A stretch of DNA of 64,000 bases from Ferrigenium straubiae (GCA_019449655.1 JAHQXD010000002.1:414276-478275); one strand, 5' to 3'; shown: positions 25,748 to 34,751, counted from the stretch's first letter. The notes: generated by a model not told the origin, from the sequence alone. Numbers and translations: made by a program.

Positions 25748-28700
25748 TCACGATAAAGACGGACTTTCCGGAAAGTTGATTTTTTCCTGCCACCACGCGT
25801 AGATCACGGGAATAACAATAAGAGAGAGCAGTGGCGCGGAAATCATGCCGCCCACCAGCGGTGCGGCGATGCGCTTCATCACATCCGCGCCGGTGCCGGC
25901 GCTGACCATCACCGGCACCAGGCCGGCCACAATCACCGATACCGTCATGATCTTCGGGCGGATGCGCAGCAGCGCTCCCTGGACGATGGCCTGCTGCAGA
26001 TCCTGCCGGTTGTTTAGCCGCCCCTCCTTGCGGAATTCCTCTATGGCCTGATCCAGATAGAGCAGCATGACCACGCCGAATTCGGCCGCTACGCCGGCCA
26101 ATGCGATGAACCCGACTGCGACCGCCACGGACAGGTGATAGCCCAGCCAGTACACCAGCCAGAAGCCGCCCGCCAGGGAGAAGGGCAGGCACAGCACCAC
26201 CAGCAGCACCTTGCTGTGATGGCGGAAGTTCAGGTACAGCAAGGCCACAACCAGTAGCAGCGTGAGCGGTATGACCCACATGAAACGTTCCTTGGCGTGC
26301 TGCAGGCTGACATATTGTCCCGACCAGGCGATGGCGTAGCCCGGTTCGATCTTGACGGATTTTGCCACGGCAGCCTGCGCGTCGGCGATGTAGCTGCCCA
26401 GATCGCGCCCGGCAAAGTCGAGATAGACATAGGCCACCAAGCGGCCGTTTTCACTCTTGATCTCGACTGGCCCGTCGTTCACGCTGATTTCGGCGATCGT
26501 TCCCAGCGATACCTGCGCGCCGGAAGGCGTCATGATACGGCTTGCCGCAAGCGCATTGAGCGAATCGCGGAAGGCGCGCTGGTAGCGCAGGTTGATCGGG
26601 AAGCGGTTGCGTCCCTCGATCAGCATGCCGATGTTTTCTCCGCCGATGGCGCCTTGCACGAGGCGCTGCACATCGGCGGCGGTGATGCCGTAGCGCGCCG
26701 CCTGGACGCGATCCAGCACGACATCCACATAGCGCCCGCCGGAAGCGCGGTCGGCGAAGGCGTTGCGCGTGCCCGGCACGGTATTTTTGATCACGTCCTC
26801 GATCTGCATGGCCAATTCGCTGATGCCGGAAAGCTCAGGGCCTGTGACCTTGATGCCCAGCGGCGTGCGGATGCCGGTGGACAGCATGTCTATGCGCGTG
26901 CGGATCGGGTATCCCCAGGAATTGGTCAGCCCCGGCAGGCGCACATGGTTGTCCAGTTTGTGGATCAGGTCCTCCATGGTTTCGCCGTCCGGCCATTCCT
27001 CACGCGGTTTGAGCTGGATTGTGGTTTCCAGCATCGAAAGCGGCGCAGGGTCGGTGGCGGTATTGGCGCGCCCGGCCTTGCCGAACACGCGCTCGACCTC
27101 GGGCATCTGCGCGATCAGGCGGTCGGTGGTCTGCATGATGTTTGCCGCCTCGTCTATCGATATGCCGGGCAGCGTGGTGGGCATGTACAGCAGGTCGCCC
27201 TCGTTGAGCGGCGGCATGAACTCGCTGCCCAGTTTGGCAATTGGCCAGGCGGCGCTGAGCAGGAATACCAGACAGAGCGCCATGGAGAGCCTGCGTTTTT
27301 GCAGCGCGGCCATCAGGAACGGGTGGTAGAGCGCGTGCAGCATCCGGTTCAGCGGGTTGCTCTGTTCGCTCGCGATGCGGCCGCGGATGAAATAGCCCAT
27401 CAGCACCGGCGCCAGCGTGATGGCGAGGGCCGCGCTTGCGGCCATGGCATAGGTCTTGGTGTAGGCGAGCGGGGCGAACAGCTTGCCGGCCTGTCCGGTG
27501 AGCGTCAGCACCGGCAGGAAAGAGACGGTGATGATGAGCAGCGAGAAGAACAGGGCCGGCCCTACTTCGAGTGCGCTCTGGGCGGTGACTTTCCAGTAGT
27601 CGGGCTGATCTCCGGCGCGCTCGAGATGCTTGTGCATGTTCTCTATCATCACGACCGCGGCATCCACCATTGCGCCGATGGCGATGGCGATGCCGCCCAG
27701 CGACATGATGTTGGCGGTCACTCCCTGGTTTTCCATGATGATGAAGGCGGTCAGGATGCCGATCGGCAGCGTGACCACCGCCACCAGCGAGGAACGCAGA
27801 TGGAACAGGAAGGCGAGGCATACCAGGGAGACGATGATCGATTCCTCGACCAGCTTTTCGCTCAGGGTCTTGATGGCGCGGTCGATCACGCCGGAGCGGT
27901 CGTAAGTGACCACCAGCTCGATGCCGGGCGGCAGCCCGCTCTGCAATTCTTTGAGGCGCTCCTTGACGCGCGCAATGGTCTTGAGCGCGTTTTCGCCGTA
28001 GCGCATGACGACGATGCCGCCGGTCACTTCGCCTTGCCCATCCAGATCGGTCACCCCACGGCGCAATTCGTGACCGACCTGGACTTCCGCCACGTCTTCC
28101 AGGCGGACCGGCACCCCCTGCGCGCTGGTCGCCAGCGGAATGCGCCGGAAGTCATCCAGGCTCTTCAGGTAATTCTGCGAGCGCACCACGTATTCGGAAC
28201 GCCCCATTTCCATCACCGAGCCGCCGCCCGTCATGTTGCTGTCGCGGATCGCCTGCCCGACTCGCTCCATGCTGAGGTTGTATGCCGCCAGCCGGTTAGG
28301 GTTCACCTCGATCTGGAATTGCCGCGACATACCGCCGATGCTGGCGACTTCGGCCACGCCGGGCAGACTCTGCAATTCGTATTTGAGGAAGAAATCCTGC
28401 ATGGCGCGCAACTGGTCGGCATCGTAGCGGTGATGGCGGTCCACCAGCGCGTACTCGAATACCCAGCCCACACCCGAGGCATCCGGCCCCAGCGCGGGAA
28501 TGACGCCCCACGGCAGGCGATCTTTGATTTGGCTCAGGTATTCCAGCACGCGCGAACGCGCCCAGTAGGGGTCTATGCCGTCCTGGAAAATCACATACAC
28601 ATAGGATTCGCCGAACATGGAAAACCCGCGTACAGCGGTCGAACCCGGCACGGACAGCAACTCGGAGGTGAGCGGGAAAGTGACCTGGTCTTCAACTACC

Positions 28701-28876
28701 TGCGGCGGCTGGCCGGGGTAGGCGGTCTTGATGATGACTTGCACGTCGGACAGGTCGGGAATGGCGTCCAGCGCAACCTGGCGCGATGAGTAGACGCCCC
28801 AGCCTGCCAGCATCACGGCGCACAGCAGCACCAGGATGCGGTTTTTCAGCGACCATTTGATGATGCGTGCAATCAT
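25748..28876 (-). CDS. cusA: Heavy-metal efflux RND pump, CusA-type (Cu/Ag)
   Basis: A 1042-residue inner-membrane RND antiporter with twelve membrane segments and two large periplasmic loops. The three methionines of the CusA substrate site are recognisable in LLYMPTTLPGIS, PLSMLETTIQLK and RIDMLSTGI. The proton-relay Asp is in AIGAMVDAAVVMIENMHKH. These features point to monovalent copper/silver rather than the Zn/Co CzcA type. The membrane-fusion gene lies upstream on the same strand, 192 bp away. No outer-membrane CusC gene is next to it. Confidence 0.93.
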   Translation of the reverse strand: MIARIIKWSLKNRILVLLCAVMLAGWGVYSSRQVALDAIPDLSDVQVIIKTAYPGQPPQVVEDQVTFPLTSELLSVPGSTAVRGFSMFGESYVYVIFQDGIDPYWARSRVLEYLSQIKDRLPWGVIPALGPDASGVGWVFEYALVDRHHRYDADQLRAMQDFFLKYELQSLPGVAEVASIGGMSRQFQIEVNPNRLAAYNLSMERVGQAIRDSNMTGGGSVMEMGRSEYVVRSQNYLKSLDDFRRIPLATSAQGVPVRLEDVAEVQVGHELRRGVTDLDGQGEVTGGIVVMRYGENALKTIARVKERLKELQSGLPPGIELVVTYDRSGVIDRAIKTLSEKLVEESIIVSLVCLAFLFHLRSSLVAVVTLPIGILTAFIIMENQGVTANIMSLGGIAIAIGAMVDAAVVMIENMHKHLERAGDQPDYWKVTAQSALEVGPALFFSLLIITVSFLPVLTLTGQAGKLFAPLAYTKTYAMAASAALAITLAPVLMGYFIRGRIASEQSNPLNRMLHALYHPFLMAALQKRRLSMALCLVFLLSAAWPIAKLGSEFMPPLNEGDLLYMPTTLPGISIDEAANIMQTTDRLIAQMPEVERVFGKAGRANTATDPAPLSMLETTIQLKPREEWPDGETMEDLIHKLDNHVRLPGLTNSWGYPIRTRIDMLSTGIRTPLGIKVTGPELSGISELAMQIEDVIKNTVPGTRNAFADRASGGRYVDVVLDRVQAARYGITAADVQRLVQGAIGGENIGMLIEGRNRFPINLRYQRAFRDSLNALAASRIMTPSGAQVSLGTIAEISVNDGPVEIKSENGRLVAYVYLDFAGRDLGSYIADAQAAVAKSVKIEPGYAIAWSGQYVSLQHAKERFMWVIPLTLLLVVALLYLNFRHHSKVLLVVLCLPFSLAGGFWLVYWLGYHLSVAVAVGFIALAGVAAEFGVVMLLYLDQAIEEFRKEGRLNNRQDLQQAIVQGALLRIRPKIMTVSVIVAGLVPVMVSAGTGADVMKRIAAPLVGGMISAPLLSLIVIPVIYAWWQEKINFPESPSLS

Positions 28877-28984
28877 GCTTGAGCCAAAAATCTCCGCGCA
28901 GTGGCGCAGTGGGTAGGGTTACTTTGTTATCAAAGAAGCTGCCTTAAAAATTCGCGAGAAGGAATGGATGGCGCACGGAACGCA

Positions 28985-29020
28985 GAAACCGGAATGTACT
29001 TGAGAGTACATGAGGGTTTC
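28985..29020. repeat. Palindrome in the cusB-cusA gap
   Basis: ATGTACT (28994-29000) and AGTACAT (29005-29011) flank a TGAG loop; the outer arms GAAACC (28985-28990) and GGTTTC (29015-29020) also pair. The surrounding 192-bp spacer (28877-29068) has no gene and looks like a mosaic intergenic repeat. It may lower cusA expression relative to cusB or protect mRNA ends. Confidence 0.6.
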
Positions 29021-29068
29021 GAGTATCGCGCAACGCCGCATACCCCCTACGCAGCTTAAATGCAGCTT

Positions 29069-30472
29069 CTAATGCTTGCCGGCTTTATCGTCGTGTTGCA
29101 TGCGCTGTGCAGCATCGCTCATCGACGCTGCCGCATCCAGCAGGAACTGCCCGTTTACCGCAATCTGGTCGCCGGCTTGCAAGCCGGCAATGATCTCTAT
29201 CGAATCGGAAGCCTCAATCCCTGTTTCCACCCTGGTTGGCGTGAAGTGCCCTTTGCCATCGGAGCGCATCACCCAGTCGCCCTTGCCGCTGCGCATGACT
29301 GCCGAGCGCGGAACGGCAAGCGCCTTGTGCGGCTTGGTGTGGATGATGACATCGAGGAAAGATCCTATGAGCAAGCGATTGCCGGGGTTGTCGACGCTCA
29401 GTCGCGCCTGTACGGTACGCGTCGCGCTATCGACCATCGGGGTGATGAATTGCAGGCGCGCCTTGATTTCCGGTGCGTTGGACTTGGGCGGTTTTACCGC
29501 CACCGCGTCCCCATTCTTCACCCAGGCCAGCTGGTCCGGGTAAAGCGGCACGTCAATCCACACCCGCGACGTGTTGGCGAAGGAAAGCAGGTTGTCCATC
29601 GGCTTGATGGCGCTGCCTTCTCGGATGTCGATCTTGGTGATAAAACCGGAGCGCGGCGCGCGGATTTCAACCACTTCCCTGGGGCGGTAACTGGTATTGA
29701 GTTCTTCGATCAATTGGCCTGCATCGAAATACTGGAATTTTTCGGTGTAGAGATTGCGCATTTTGGCGTTCATCTGGATCGCCATCATCTCGCTCTCGGT
29801 CATCCGGTAGTCGGGGTTCGTGTGGGCGTCTTCGGAGGCCATGGGCACCATGAGCTTATCCTTCTCCTTGATCACGTCGACGTACTCGAACTGGATCTTG
29901 AACAATTCGGGGGAATAGATTTCGTAAATCGCATCCCCCTCCTCGACCTGCTGGCCGACCGAATTTACGTGGAGTTTCTTGATGACCCCTTCGAGTTTGG
30001 AGCTGAGGTTGAAAACCAGGCTTTCATCGGCAATCACGTTGCCGTAGGCGTGGATGTCCTGGCTCAGCGTTTGCCATTCGGCCGCGGCCAGCCGCACCCC
30101 CAGCCTCTGCTGCGAAGCAGTATCGATAAATACGCCGTGGTTATGCTCTGCCGGGGATGCGCCCGGCTGATCCAGTTCCACCAGGTCCATGCCGCAGATC
30201 GGGCACAACTCATCCGGCTGGTCGCGGATAACTTGGGGATGCATGGGGCATACATAGAGTTTCTTTGCAGGCTTGGCCTTGTCGGGGGCTGTTATTTGAT
30301 CGAGATGAGCGGCGCTGGCGTTGCCACCCGGCCGGTTTGCCGAATGGCCAAGGTAGAGATATCCGCCAACTGTCAGGGCCGCGATTGCGCCCAGGCCCAG
30401 CCACAGCTTCGCACGCCAGAATGCAGGTGCATCGGGCAATCTGGAATCCTGTTTTTCTTCAGGCTGTGCCAT
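29069..30472 (-). CDS. cusB: CusB-type membrane fusion protein with heavy-metal-binding domain
   Basis: A 467-residue periplasmic adaptor of the CusBA efflux system. It has one N-terminal membrane anchor (AKLWLGLGAIAALTVGGYLYL), then a small metal-binding domain YVCPMHPQVIRDQPDELCPI that ends in CGMDL. Barrel-sandwich, alpha-hairpin and beta-barrel domains follow (NVIADESLVFNLSSKLEGVI; IRAPRSGFITKIDI). It bridges CusA to an outer-membrane channel and can deliver Cu(I)/Ag(I) to the pump. ATG 30472 was preferred to TTG 30493. Confidence 0.92.
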   Translation of the reverse strand: MAQPEEKQDSRLPDAPAFWRAKLWLGLGAIAALTVGGYLYLGHSANRPGGNASAAHLDQITAPDKAKPAKKLYVCPMHPQVIRDQPDELCPICGMDLVELDQPGASPAEHNHGVFIDTASQQRLGVRLAAAEWQTLSQDIHAYGNVIADESLVFNLSSKLEGVIKKLHVNSVGQQVEEGDAIYEIYSPELFKIQFEYVDVIKEKDKLMVPMASEDAHTNPDYRMTESEMMAIQMNAKMRNLYTEKFQYFDAGQLIEELNTSYRPREVVEIRAPRSGFITKIDIREGSAIKPMDNLLSFANTSRVWIDVPLYPDQLAWVKNGDAVAVKPPKSNAPEIKARLQFITPMVDSATRTVQARLSVDNPGNRLLIGSFLDVIIHTKPHKALAVPRSAVMRSGKGDWVMRSDGKGHFTPTRVETGIEASDSIEIIAGLQAGDQIAVNGQFLLDAAASMSDAAQRMQHDDKAGKH

Positions 30473-30583
30473 ATTGGTATATCGGGCCGGCAACCGTGGG
30501 CTGTCAGGGCGATGGAAGCCCGCTTCTCATCTCAATCCATGAACCGGACTGCGAGCCATTTATCGTGAGCATGCCGCAAAGGG

Positions 30584-30928
30584 TCACTGTTTTTCGGGGC
30601 CTTTGTAACGCGAGTTCGGGATGCATTGACCAGCCTGTTTCTCGGCAGCCTGGTTGCAGGACTCATTGTCGTAGTATTTGTCGCAGATTTCCATCCACCC
30701 TAATACCAGGCAATACGGCGCCTTGTCCGATGCATCAAGTATATCGGCTACGCAATCTTTTTTGGATCCTGTGGCACGTTTGCATTCATCGTTAGAGCCG
30801 TACTTGCACTCGTCGACGCGAATTGCTCCACTGTCGGTTACCGGGCAATACCTGCCGGCAGACGCATATTGCGGGAGTGCGATCATGGCGCACAGCATCA
30901 GGGCGGTAAAAATGTTTCTGGCTTGCAT
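30584..30928 (-). CDS. Hypothetical small cysteine-rich exported protein
   Basis: A 114-residue protein with a signal peptide ending YASA. The mature ~90 residues contain eight cysteines (CPVTD, ECKYG, ECKRA, DCVAD, YCLVL, ICDKY, SCNQA, QCIPN), enough for four disulfides. AGGAGAG six bases before the ATG is a good ribosome binding site. It lies just upstream of cusB on the same strand, with a 111-bp gap, so a link to copper stress is possible but unproven. I do not recognise the family. Confidence 0.72.
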   Translation of the reverse strand: MQARNIFTALMLCAMIALPQYASAGRYCPVTDSGAIRVDECKYGSNDECKRATGSKKDCVADILDASDKAPYCLVLGWMEICDKYYDNESCNQAAEKQAGQCIPNSRYKGPEKQ

Positions 30929-31202
30929 TGCATTCTCTCCTCAAGTATTTATTTGTCAGGCAACCGCGAATTGGAGGGGTGCCATTTATAATTAGTTCAA
31001 AACGACTGTAGCTGGCAACGCTCATTCCACCATGACGCATGTGGGTTTAGCACGGCTTTCGGAAGGGCACACCTGGAATCCGGCATGGGATCTACGGATA
31101 CTGCACCAACGGAACTGAGTTGCGCTACATGACGACACCATTCTACACGACAGCCGGCCAAATGTGATGTTACTATCGGCCACATTTAGGGGTAAGTGAA
31201 TC

Positions 31203-31811
31203 ATGAGCCATCCGGATTTTTTCGACGCAGTACCTAAGATCAGTTTGTACGACCCGCTGGCCGAATTTCTCGGCGCGACCGAAGGCGGGATACTTCAATA
31301 TGGTTACTTTGACGCAGTGAAGCTGGCCGGCCATTCCTGCCCGACGGTCGCTTCAGCCTACTGGATGACCTACAAGGCGCTGGCCGCTCTCTATCCCGGC
31401 GCAATGCCGGTGCGCGGCGACATCCTCGTGGAGTTCAGTCAGGACAACGCGAGCGGCGTGACGGGCGTGATCGCGAATGTCGTGAGTATGCTGACCGGCG
31501 CGATGGGCGACGGCGGCTTCAAGGGGCTGGCCGGGCGCTTCGTGCGGCGTGACCGCTTGTTCTTCGCGGCAGAAATGCCGGGAGAAATCCGTTTCACCCG
31601 CCTCGATACCGAGCAGGCCGTGAATACTGCAGCCAATCTGCAGCGCGTCCCGGCTTCGCCGCGCATGCCCATGCTGATGGGGAACTGCATCTCGGGCAAC
31701 GCCACCCCGGCCGAGGCTGCCGAGTTCGGCAGGCTGTGGCAGGAACGGGTGCGCAGCATCCTGCTCGACCATGGAGATGACCCGGAAATTTTTGTCGTAA
31801 CCCCTGACTGA
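31203..31811 (+). CDS. FmdE-like domain protein
   Basis: A 202-residue cytosolic protein. KLAGHSCPTVASAYWMTYKAL matches the start of FmdE-type proteins, which bind metal through the His-Cys of a GHxCP motif; the rest has an alpha/beta layout. FmdE was named from a formylmethanofuran dehydrogenase operon, but bacterial homologues occur outside methanogenesis and their role is not settled. It is followed after 5 bp by a hemerythrin gene, which suggests an operon. The family call is from motif recognition only. Confidence 0.55.
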   Translation: MSHPDFFDAVPKISLYDPLAEFLGATEGGILQYGYFDAVKLAGHSCPTVASAYWMTYKALAALYPGAMPVRGDILVEFSQDNASGVTGVIANVVSMLTGAMGDGGFKGLAGRFVRRDRLFFAAEMPGEIRFTRLDTEQAVNTAANLQRVPASPRMPMLMGNCISGNATPAEAAEFGRLWQERVRSILLDHGDDPEIFVVTPD

Positions 31812-31816
31812 GTTTT

Positions 31817-32203
31817 ATGAAACGAATACCAGCCCTGCAACCCCTGTCGCGGGAACATCACACCGCCCTTACCTTGGCGAAGGCCTGCGAGCGCGCCGTG
31901 CAGTCACGCGATGCGGAGCGGATAGCCGCAACTTGCCAGCGCGTGCTCAAGGTCTTTCCCGCCGAACTGGAGCCGCATTTCCAGATCGAGGAGCGGTCGT
32001 TGCTGCCGTTGTTGCACAGCGCGGAAAACAAGCCGCTTGAACGGCGCACCCTCGAGGACCACCGGCAGTTGCGCGCGCTGCTCGATGACTTGCAGCGGAA
32101 CGACGCCGAGGCGCTGGACAGTTTCGGCAGGCTCCTCATGGAGCATGTCCGGTTCGAGGAGCGGGAGCTTTTTCCGGCGCTGGAAAGCCTGATGCCGCAA
32201 TAG
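31817..32203 (+). CDS. Hemerythrin HHE domain protein
   Basis: A 128-residue four-helix protein. The likely diiron ligands are in LSREHHTAL, HFQIEERSLLP, LEDHRQLRALL and LMEHVRFEERELFP, the two-HHE pattern. Such proteins bind O2 or NO or act in di-iron repair. It is the second gene after the FmdE-like gene. Convergent cytochrome genes follow at 7 bp. A role in nitrosative or oxygen stress is plausible given nirK nearby, but inferred. Confidence 0.85.
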   Translation: MKRIPALQPLSREHHTALTLAKACERAVQSRDAERIAATCQRVLKVFPAELEPHFQIEERSLLPLLHSAENKPLERRTLEDHRQLRALLDDLQRNDAEALDSFGRLLMEHVRFEERELFPALESLMPQ

Positions 32204-32210
32204 CGGCGCG

Positions 32211-32633
32211 TTACTTCTCCATGGTAAAGCTCGGGACGGCATGCGCGGCCATGTAGTCCACCGCCGCTTTGACTTCTTCCTCGGACAGTTTGGTATTGGA
32301 GCCGCGCGACGGCATGGAGCCTTTCTTCCCGCGGTAGCCGTTGATGGCACGGTCATAGAGTATCTCTTTGCCCTGCGCGAGGCGCGGTTCCCAATCCGCC
32401 GCGCTGCCCATGCGCGGCGCACCGTGCAATCCGGACTTGTGGCAGATGCTGCAGGTGCTCTTGTACACCTTCTCCCCGGTGTCCGGGCCGATCACGGCAA
32501 CCTGCGGCTTGACCTCGTTCGACTGGACCTGCGGTGTGGAAGTCGCGGGTACGGCCGTTTCCCTGTTTTGGCCGCCGCACCCGGCGAGGAGCGCGAGCGA
32601 GGCGAGGGCGATCAGTAGTGTTTTTTGCTTCAT
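32211..32633 (-). CDS. c5-type cytochrome, lipoprotein
   Basis: A 140-residue monoheme cytochrome. The signal ends in a lipobox (LALLAGC), so it is probably membrane-anchored. The haem site is CSICH and the axial Met lies in GYRGKKGSMPSRG. EEEVKAAVDYMAAH is the C-terminal helix. AAGGA eight bases before ATG 32633 fixes this start over two ATGs further up. It is the downstream copy of a tandem pair with 32650-33108; the two share the stretch LYDRAINGYRGKKGSMPSRG. Confidence 0.88.
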   Translation of the reverse strand: MKQKTLLIALASLALLAGCGGQNRETAVPATSTPQVQSNEVKPQVAVIGPDTGEKVYKSTCSICHKSGLHGAPRMGSAADWEPRLAQGKEILYDRAINGYRGKKGSMPSRGSNTKLSEEEVKAAVDYMAAHAVPSFTMEK

Positions 32634-32649
32634 GTTCATCATCCTTAGG

Positions 32650-33108
32650 TCAGCGAATTGTAAATTGTTTGGCGGTGGTGGAAAACAGATGCGACCCGAG
32701 CAGACCGCGCGACTTCGGCACCGAATACCACACCATGTAGTCCACCGCCGCCTTGACTTCGTCCCCGGACAGCCTGGCGTTCGAGCCGCGCGACGGCATG
32801 GAGCCCTTCTTGCCGCGGTAGCCGTTGATGGCGCGGTCGTAGAGGATTTCGCTGCCCTGCGCGAGGCGCAGCGTCCAGTCCTCAGTGTCGCCGAGGCGCG
32901 GCGCGCCCCTCAGTCCGAGCCGATGGCAAATGCTGCAGGTGTTCCGGTAAACCTTCTCGCCGCTTGCCGGGTCGCGCGTGACGGGCGATTTCATCGGTGC
33001 AGATGGCGGAGTGCCGGCCGCTTCGGCTTTTCCGGCATCAGATACGGAAAGAAGTACGAGCAACGCGGTGACTGTCACAAGCTGTTTTTGCATGACCAAG
33101 TTATTCAT
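32650..33108 (-). CDS. c5-type cytochrome (tandem paralogue)
   Basis: A 152-residue monoheme cytochrome with a cleavable signal (TVTALLVLLSVSDAGKAEAA) rather than a lipobox. The haem site is CSICH and the axial Met is again in KKGSMPSRG. It carries a ~20-residue C-terminal extension (KSRGLLGSHLF) absent from its twin. The start at ATG 33108 has no strong ribosome binding site; ATG 33093 is an alternative. One copy is soluble and one anchored, so the pair could relay electrons between membrane and periplasm. Confidence 0.87.
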   Translation of the reverse strand: MNNLVMQKQLVTVTALLVLLSVSDAGKAEAAGTPPSAPMKSPVTRDPASGEKVYRNTCSICHRLGLRGAPRLGDTEDWTLRLAQGSEILYDRAINGYRGKKGSMPSRGSNARLSGDEVKAAVDYMVWYSVPKSRGLLGSHLFSTTAKQFTIR

Positions 33109-33204
33109 TGAAAATATGCGCGGCAGAGGGTGTGTGGTGCGTGATATTCAAAAGTGGCGGCGCCGATGTTGACCGGCAAATGAGACGCGGTGGCGCGCGG
33201 CGAG

Positions 33205-33238
33205 TTCCCTTGCTGCGGCGGAATGCCGCAGCAGGGAA
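33205..33238. repeat. Hairpin upstream of the DUF2249 gene
   Basis: TTCCCTTGCTGCGGC (33205-33219) pairs with GCCGCAGCAGGGAA (33225-33238) except for one bulged T; the loop is five bases. It lies between divergent genes, about 95 bp before the DUF2249 ATG. It could be a REP unit or a leader structure; no T run follows. Confidence 0.6.
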
Positions 33239-33332
33239 GCTGGCAATCGGGGTCAGGCTTGCATTTTCGATATATCCCATTAAAATAGTCGGGCATTATT
33301 TTGATTAACAATCTCTGTTTAAGGAACCCGAA

Positions 33333-33590
33333 ATGCACAACTGCTCCAATTCCATTACCCCCGACATGCGTTATCCGTTCGATGCGCGCGGCGTTGCCAA
33401 ACGCTTTCGTCACGCCGCCATTTTCGGCGCCTTCGACTCGCTGCGCCCCGGCGAAACCATGCTGTTCTGCAACGACCATGACCCGCTGCCGCTGCTCGCG
33501 CAACTGAGCGACCGCTACGGTGCCGGCATCGAAATCAACTACGTCGCCCGCGAACCCGGCCAGATCGTCATCGAGTTCCACCGCAAGTAA
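33333..33590 (+). CDS. DUF2249 (TusA-like fold) protein
   Basis: An 85-residue protein. FDARGVAKRFRHAAIFGAFD, then LRPGETMLFCNDHDPLPLL and VIEFHRK match DUF2249, a TusA-like fold lacking the CPxP motif. AAGGA seven bases before ATG 33333 is a good ribosome binding site. DUF2249 genes are often found with hemerythrin and denitrification genes, as here. The biochemical role is unknown. Confidence 0.82.
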   Translation: MHNCSNSITPDMRYPFDARGVAKRFRHAAIFGAFDSLRPGETMLFCNDHDPLPLLAQLSDRYGAGIEINYVAREPGQIVIEFHRK

Positions 33591-33653
33591 TTCCCCCTGC
33601 GATGGCGGCGGCAGGTAGCGCCGTTGCCGTCGCACCTGACTTTACCCTTACCT

Positions 33654-34751
33654 CTACAAGCGAGCGGCTATCCAGCCCGCCGCCTGTTCTATTCCTTCCG
33701 GGACGACCGGCACCGGGCGCGGTGCATGGAAGATTTCCTCCAGCACCCCGGCCAGATTTCCCCGCTCCAGCGCCGCCCTCGAAACCTCGCGGCACAGGCC
33801 GTGCTGCCGCAGCCATCCGGTCAGGGCGGGCGACTCCGGCCAGTCGGCGCGGCTGACATACAGCACCGGCGTGCCGCAGCATGCGGCCTCGGCAAAGCTG
33901 CCGTAGCCCGGTTTGCACAGCAGCGCATCGCAGCTGGCGAGCAAGTCGGAAAAACTCATCGGCAGCGGCTCGATGACGATGGCATCGGGATGCTCGACCT
34001 GCCAGCCTTGCTGCACCAGCCAGCGCACGCCGCCGATGCGCGGCCAGCTTTCGATGGGCAGGCGGCCCGCGATGCCGCCCAGGCTCACCAGCACCAGCCT
34101 CTCATTCTGTGCAAGCTGCAGGCTATGATGCAGCTCCTCGCGCCGGTTTGCGCCGATCACGGCGACGGGGCCGAGTGGCACCACGTTGGGCAGATGCTCC
34201 ATCGCCATGCCGGGCGCGAGGCGCAGGAAGGCGTCCGCATTCGCGTAGCAGGCATGTATCTGCGCCGCGATTTTTTCATCCTCAGTTCGCCCAGAGCCTG
34301 TCGAAGCATGAACAGTCTGCATGCAGTAATGCCGGAAAATATCGAACCAGTTCAGCGAAGACATCGCCGCATTCGGAATCCCCGCGCGCTGCGCGCCCGC
34401 CAGCGGCAGGTAGCCCACGTTCGACAGCACCAGGTCCGCGCCGAGGTCGCGCAGCAGGCAGGCTTCTTCGTTGGCGCGCACCTCCCAGCCCGCATGAAAG
34501 GCGCGATACGCCGCGCGGCTCTCTTCGACCTGGATGTCCAGCGCCGAAGACATTGCCATGCCGATATCGCCCTCGCTCTGCAGATATTCGAACGGTGCAT
34601 GGATGCGCGAACTCAGATACGTCAGTGGCGTGGCGGAGCGCACCGTGATGCGCAATCGCGGCATCATCCGATGCAATGCGTTCAGAACCGGCGCGGTCTG
34701 CGCGACATGGCCGTAGCCGTGGCCGGTGATGGAGACGACGAGGTGGGGCAT
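33654..34751 (-). CDS. GT-B fold glycosyltransferase-like protein
   Basis: A 365-residue cytosolic protein. The N-terminal ISGHGYGHVAQTAPVL-type loop (here ITGHGYGHVAQ) and the C-terminal CDALLCKPGYGSFAEAACCG are GT-B donor-site features seen in MurG-like and macroside-type enzymes. It could transfer an NDP-sugar; donor and acceptor are unknown. Near residues 146-156 the peptide VHASTGSGRTED is encoded by a palindromic repeat inserted in frame. No other sugar genes are adjacent. Confidence 0.75.
   Translation of the reverse strand: MPHLVVSITGHGYGHVAQTAPVLNALHRMMPRLRITVRSATPLTYLSSRIHAPFEYLQSEGDIGMAMSSALDIQVEESRAAYRAFHAGWEVRANEEACLLRDLGADLVLSNVGYLPLAGAQRAGIPNAAMSSLNWFDIFRHYCMQTVHASTGSGRTEDEKIAAQIHACYANADAFLRLAPGMAMEHLPNVVPLGPVAVIGANRREELHHSLQLAQNERLVLVSLGGIAGRLPIESWPRIGGVRWLVQQGWQVEHPDAIVIEPLPMSFSDLLASCDALLCKPGYGSFAEAACCGTPVLYVSRADWPESPALTGWLRQHGLCREVSRAALERGNLAGVLEEIFHAPRPVPVVPEGIEQAAGWIAARL
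34283..34313. repeat. REP-like palindrome inside the glycosyltransferase gene
   Basis: The stretch GTTCGCCCAGAGCCTGTCGA onward (34285-34313) resembles the widespread intergenic repeat GTTCGCCCTGAGCCTGTCGA with its arms GTTC...GAAC. Here it lies within an open frame, read as SGRTE-type residues on the minus strand, and keeps the frame open. Recognition is from memory of this repeat family. Confidence 0.6.

Noticed and set aside
26297..28789. 830-codon plus-strand open frame over cusA
   Set aside because: It is the antisense shadow of a certain RND pump gene and shows no family motifs.
33293..33310. FNR-like site TTGAT-TAAC-AATCT before the DUF2249 gene
   Set aside because: Only the left half fits; the right half does not match ATCAA at the required spacing.
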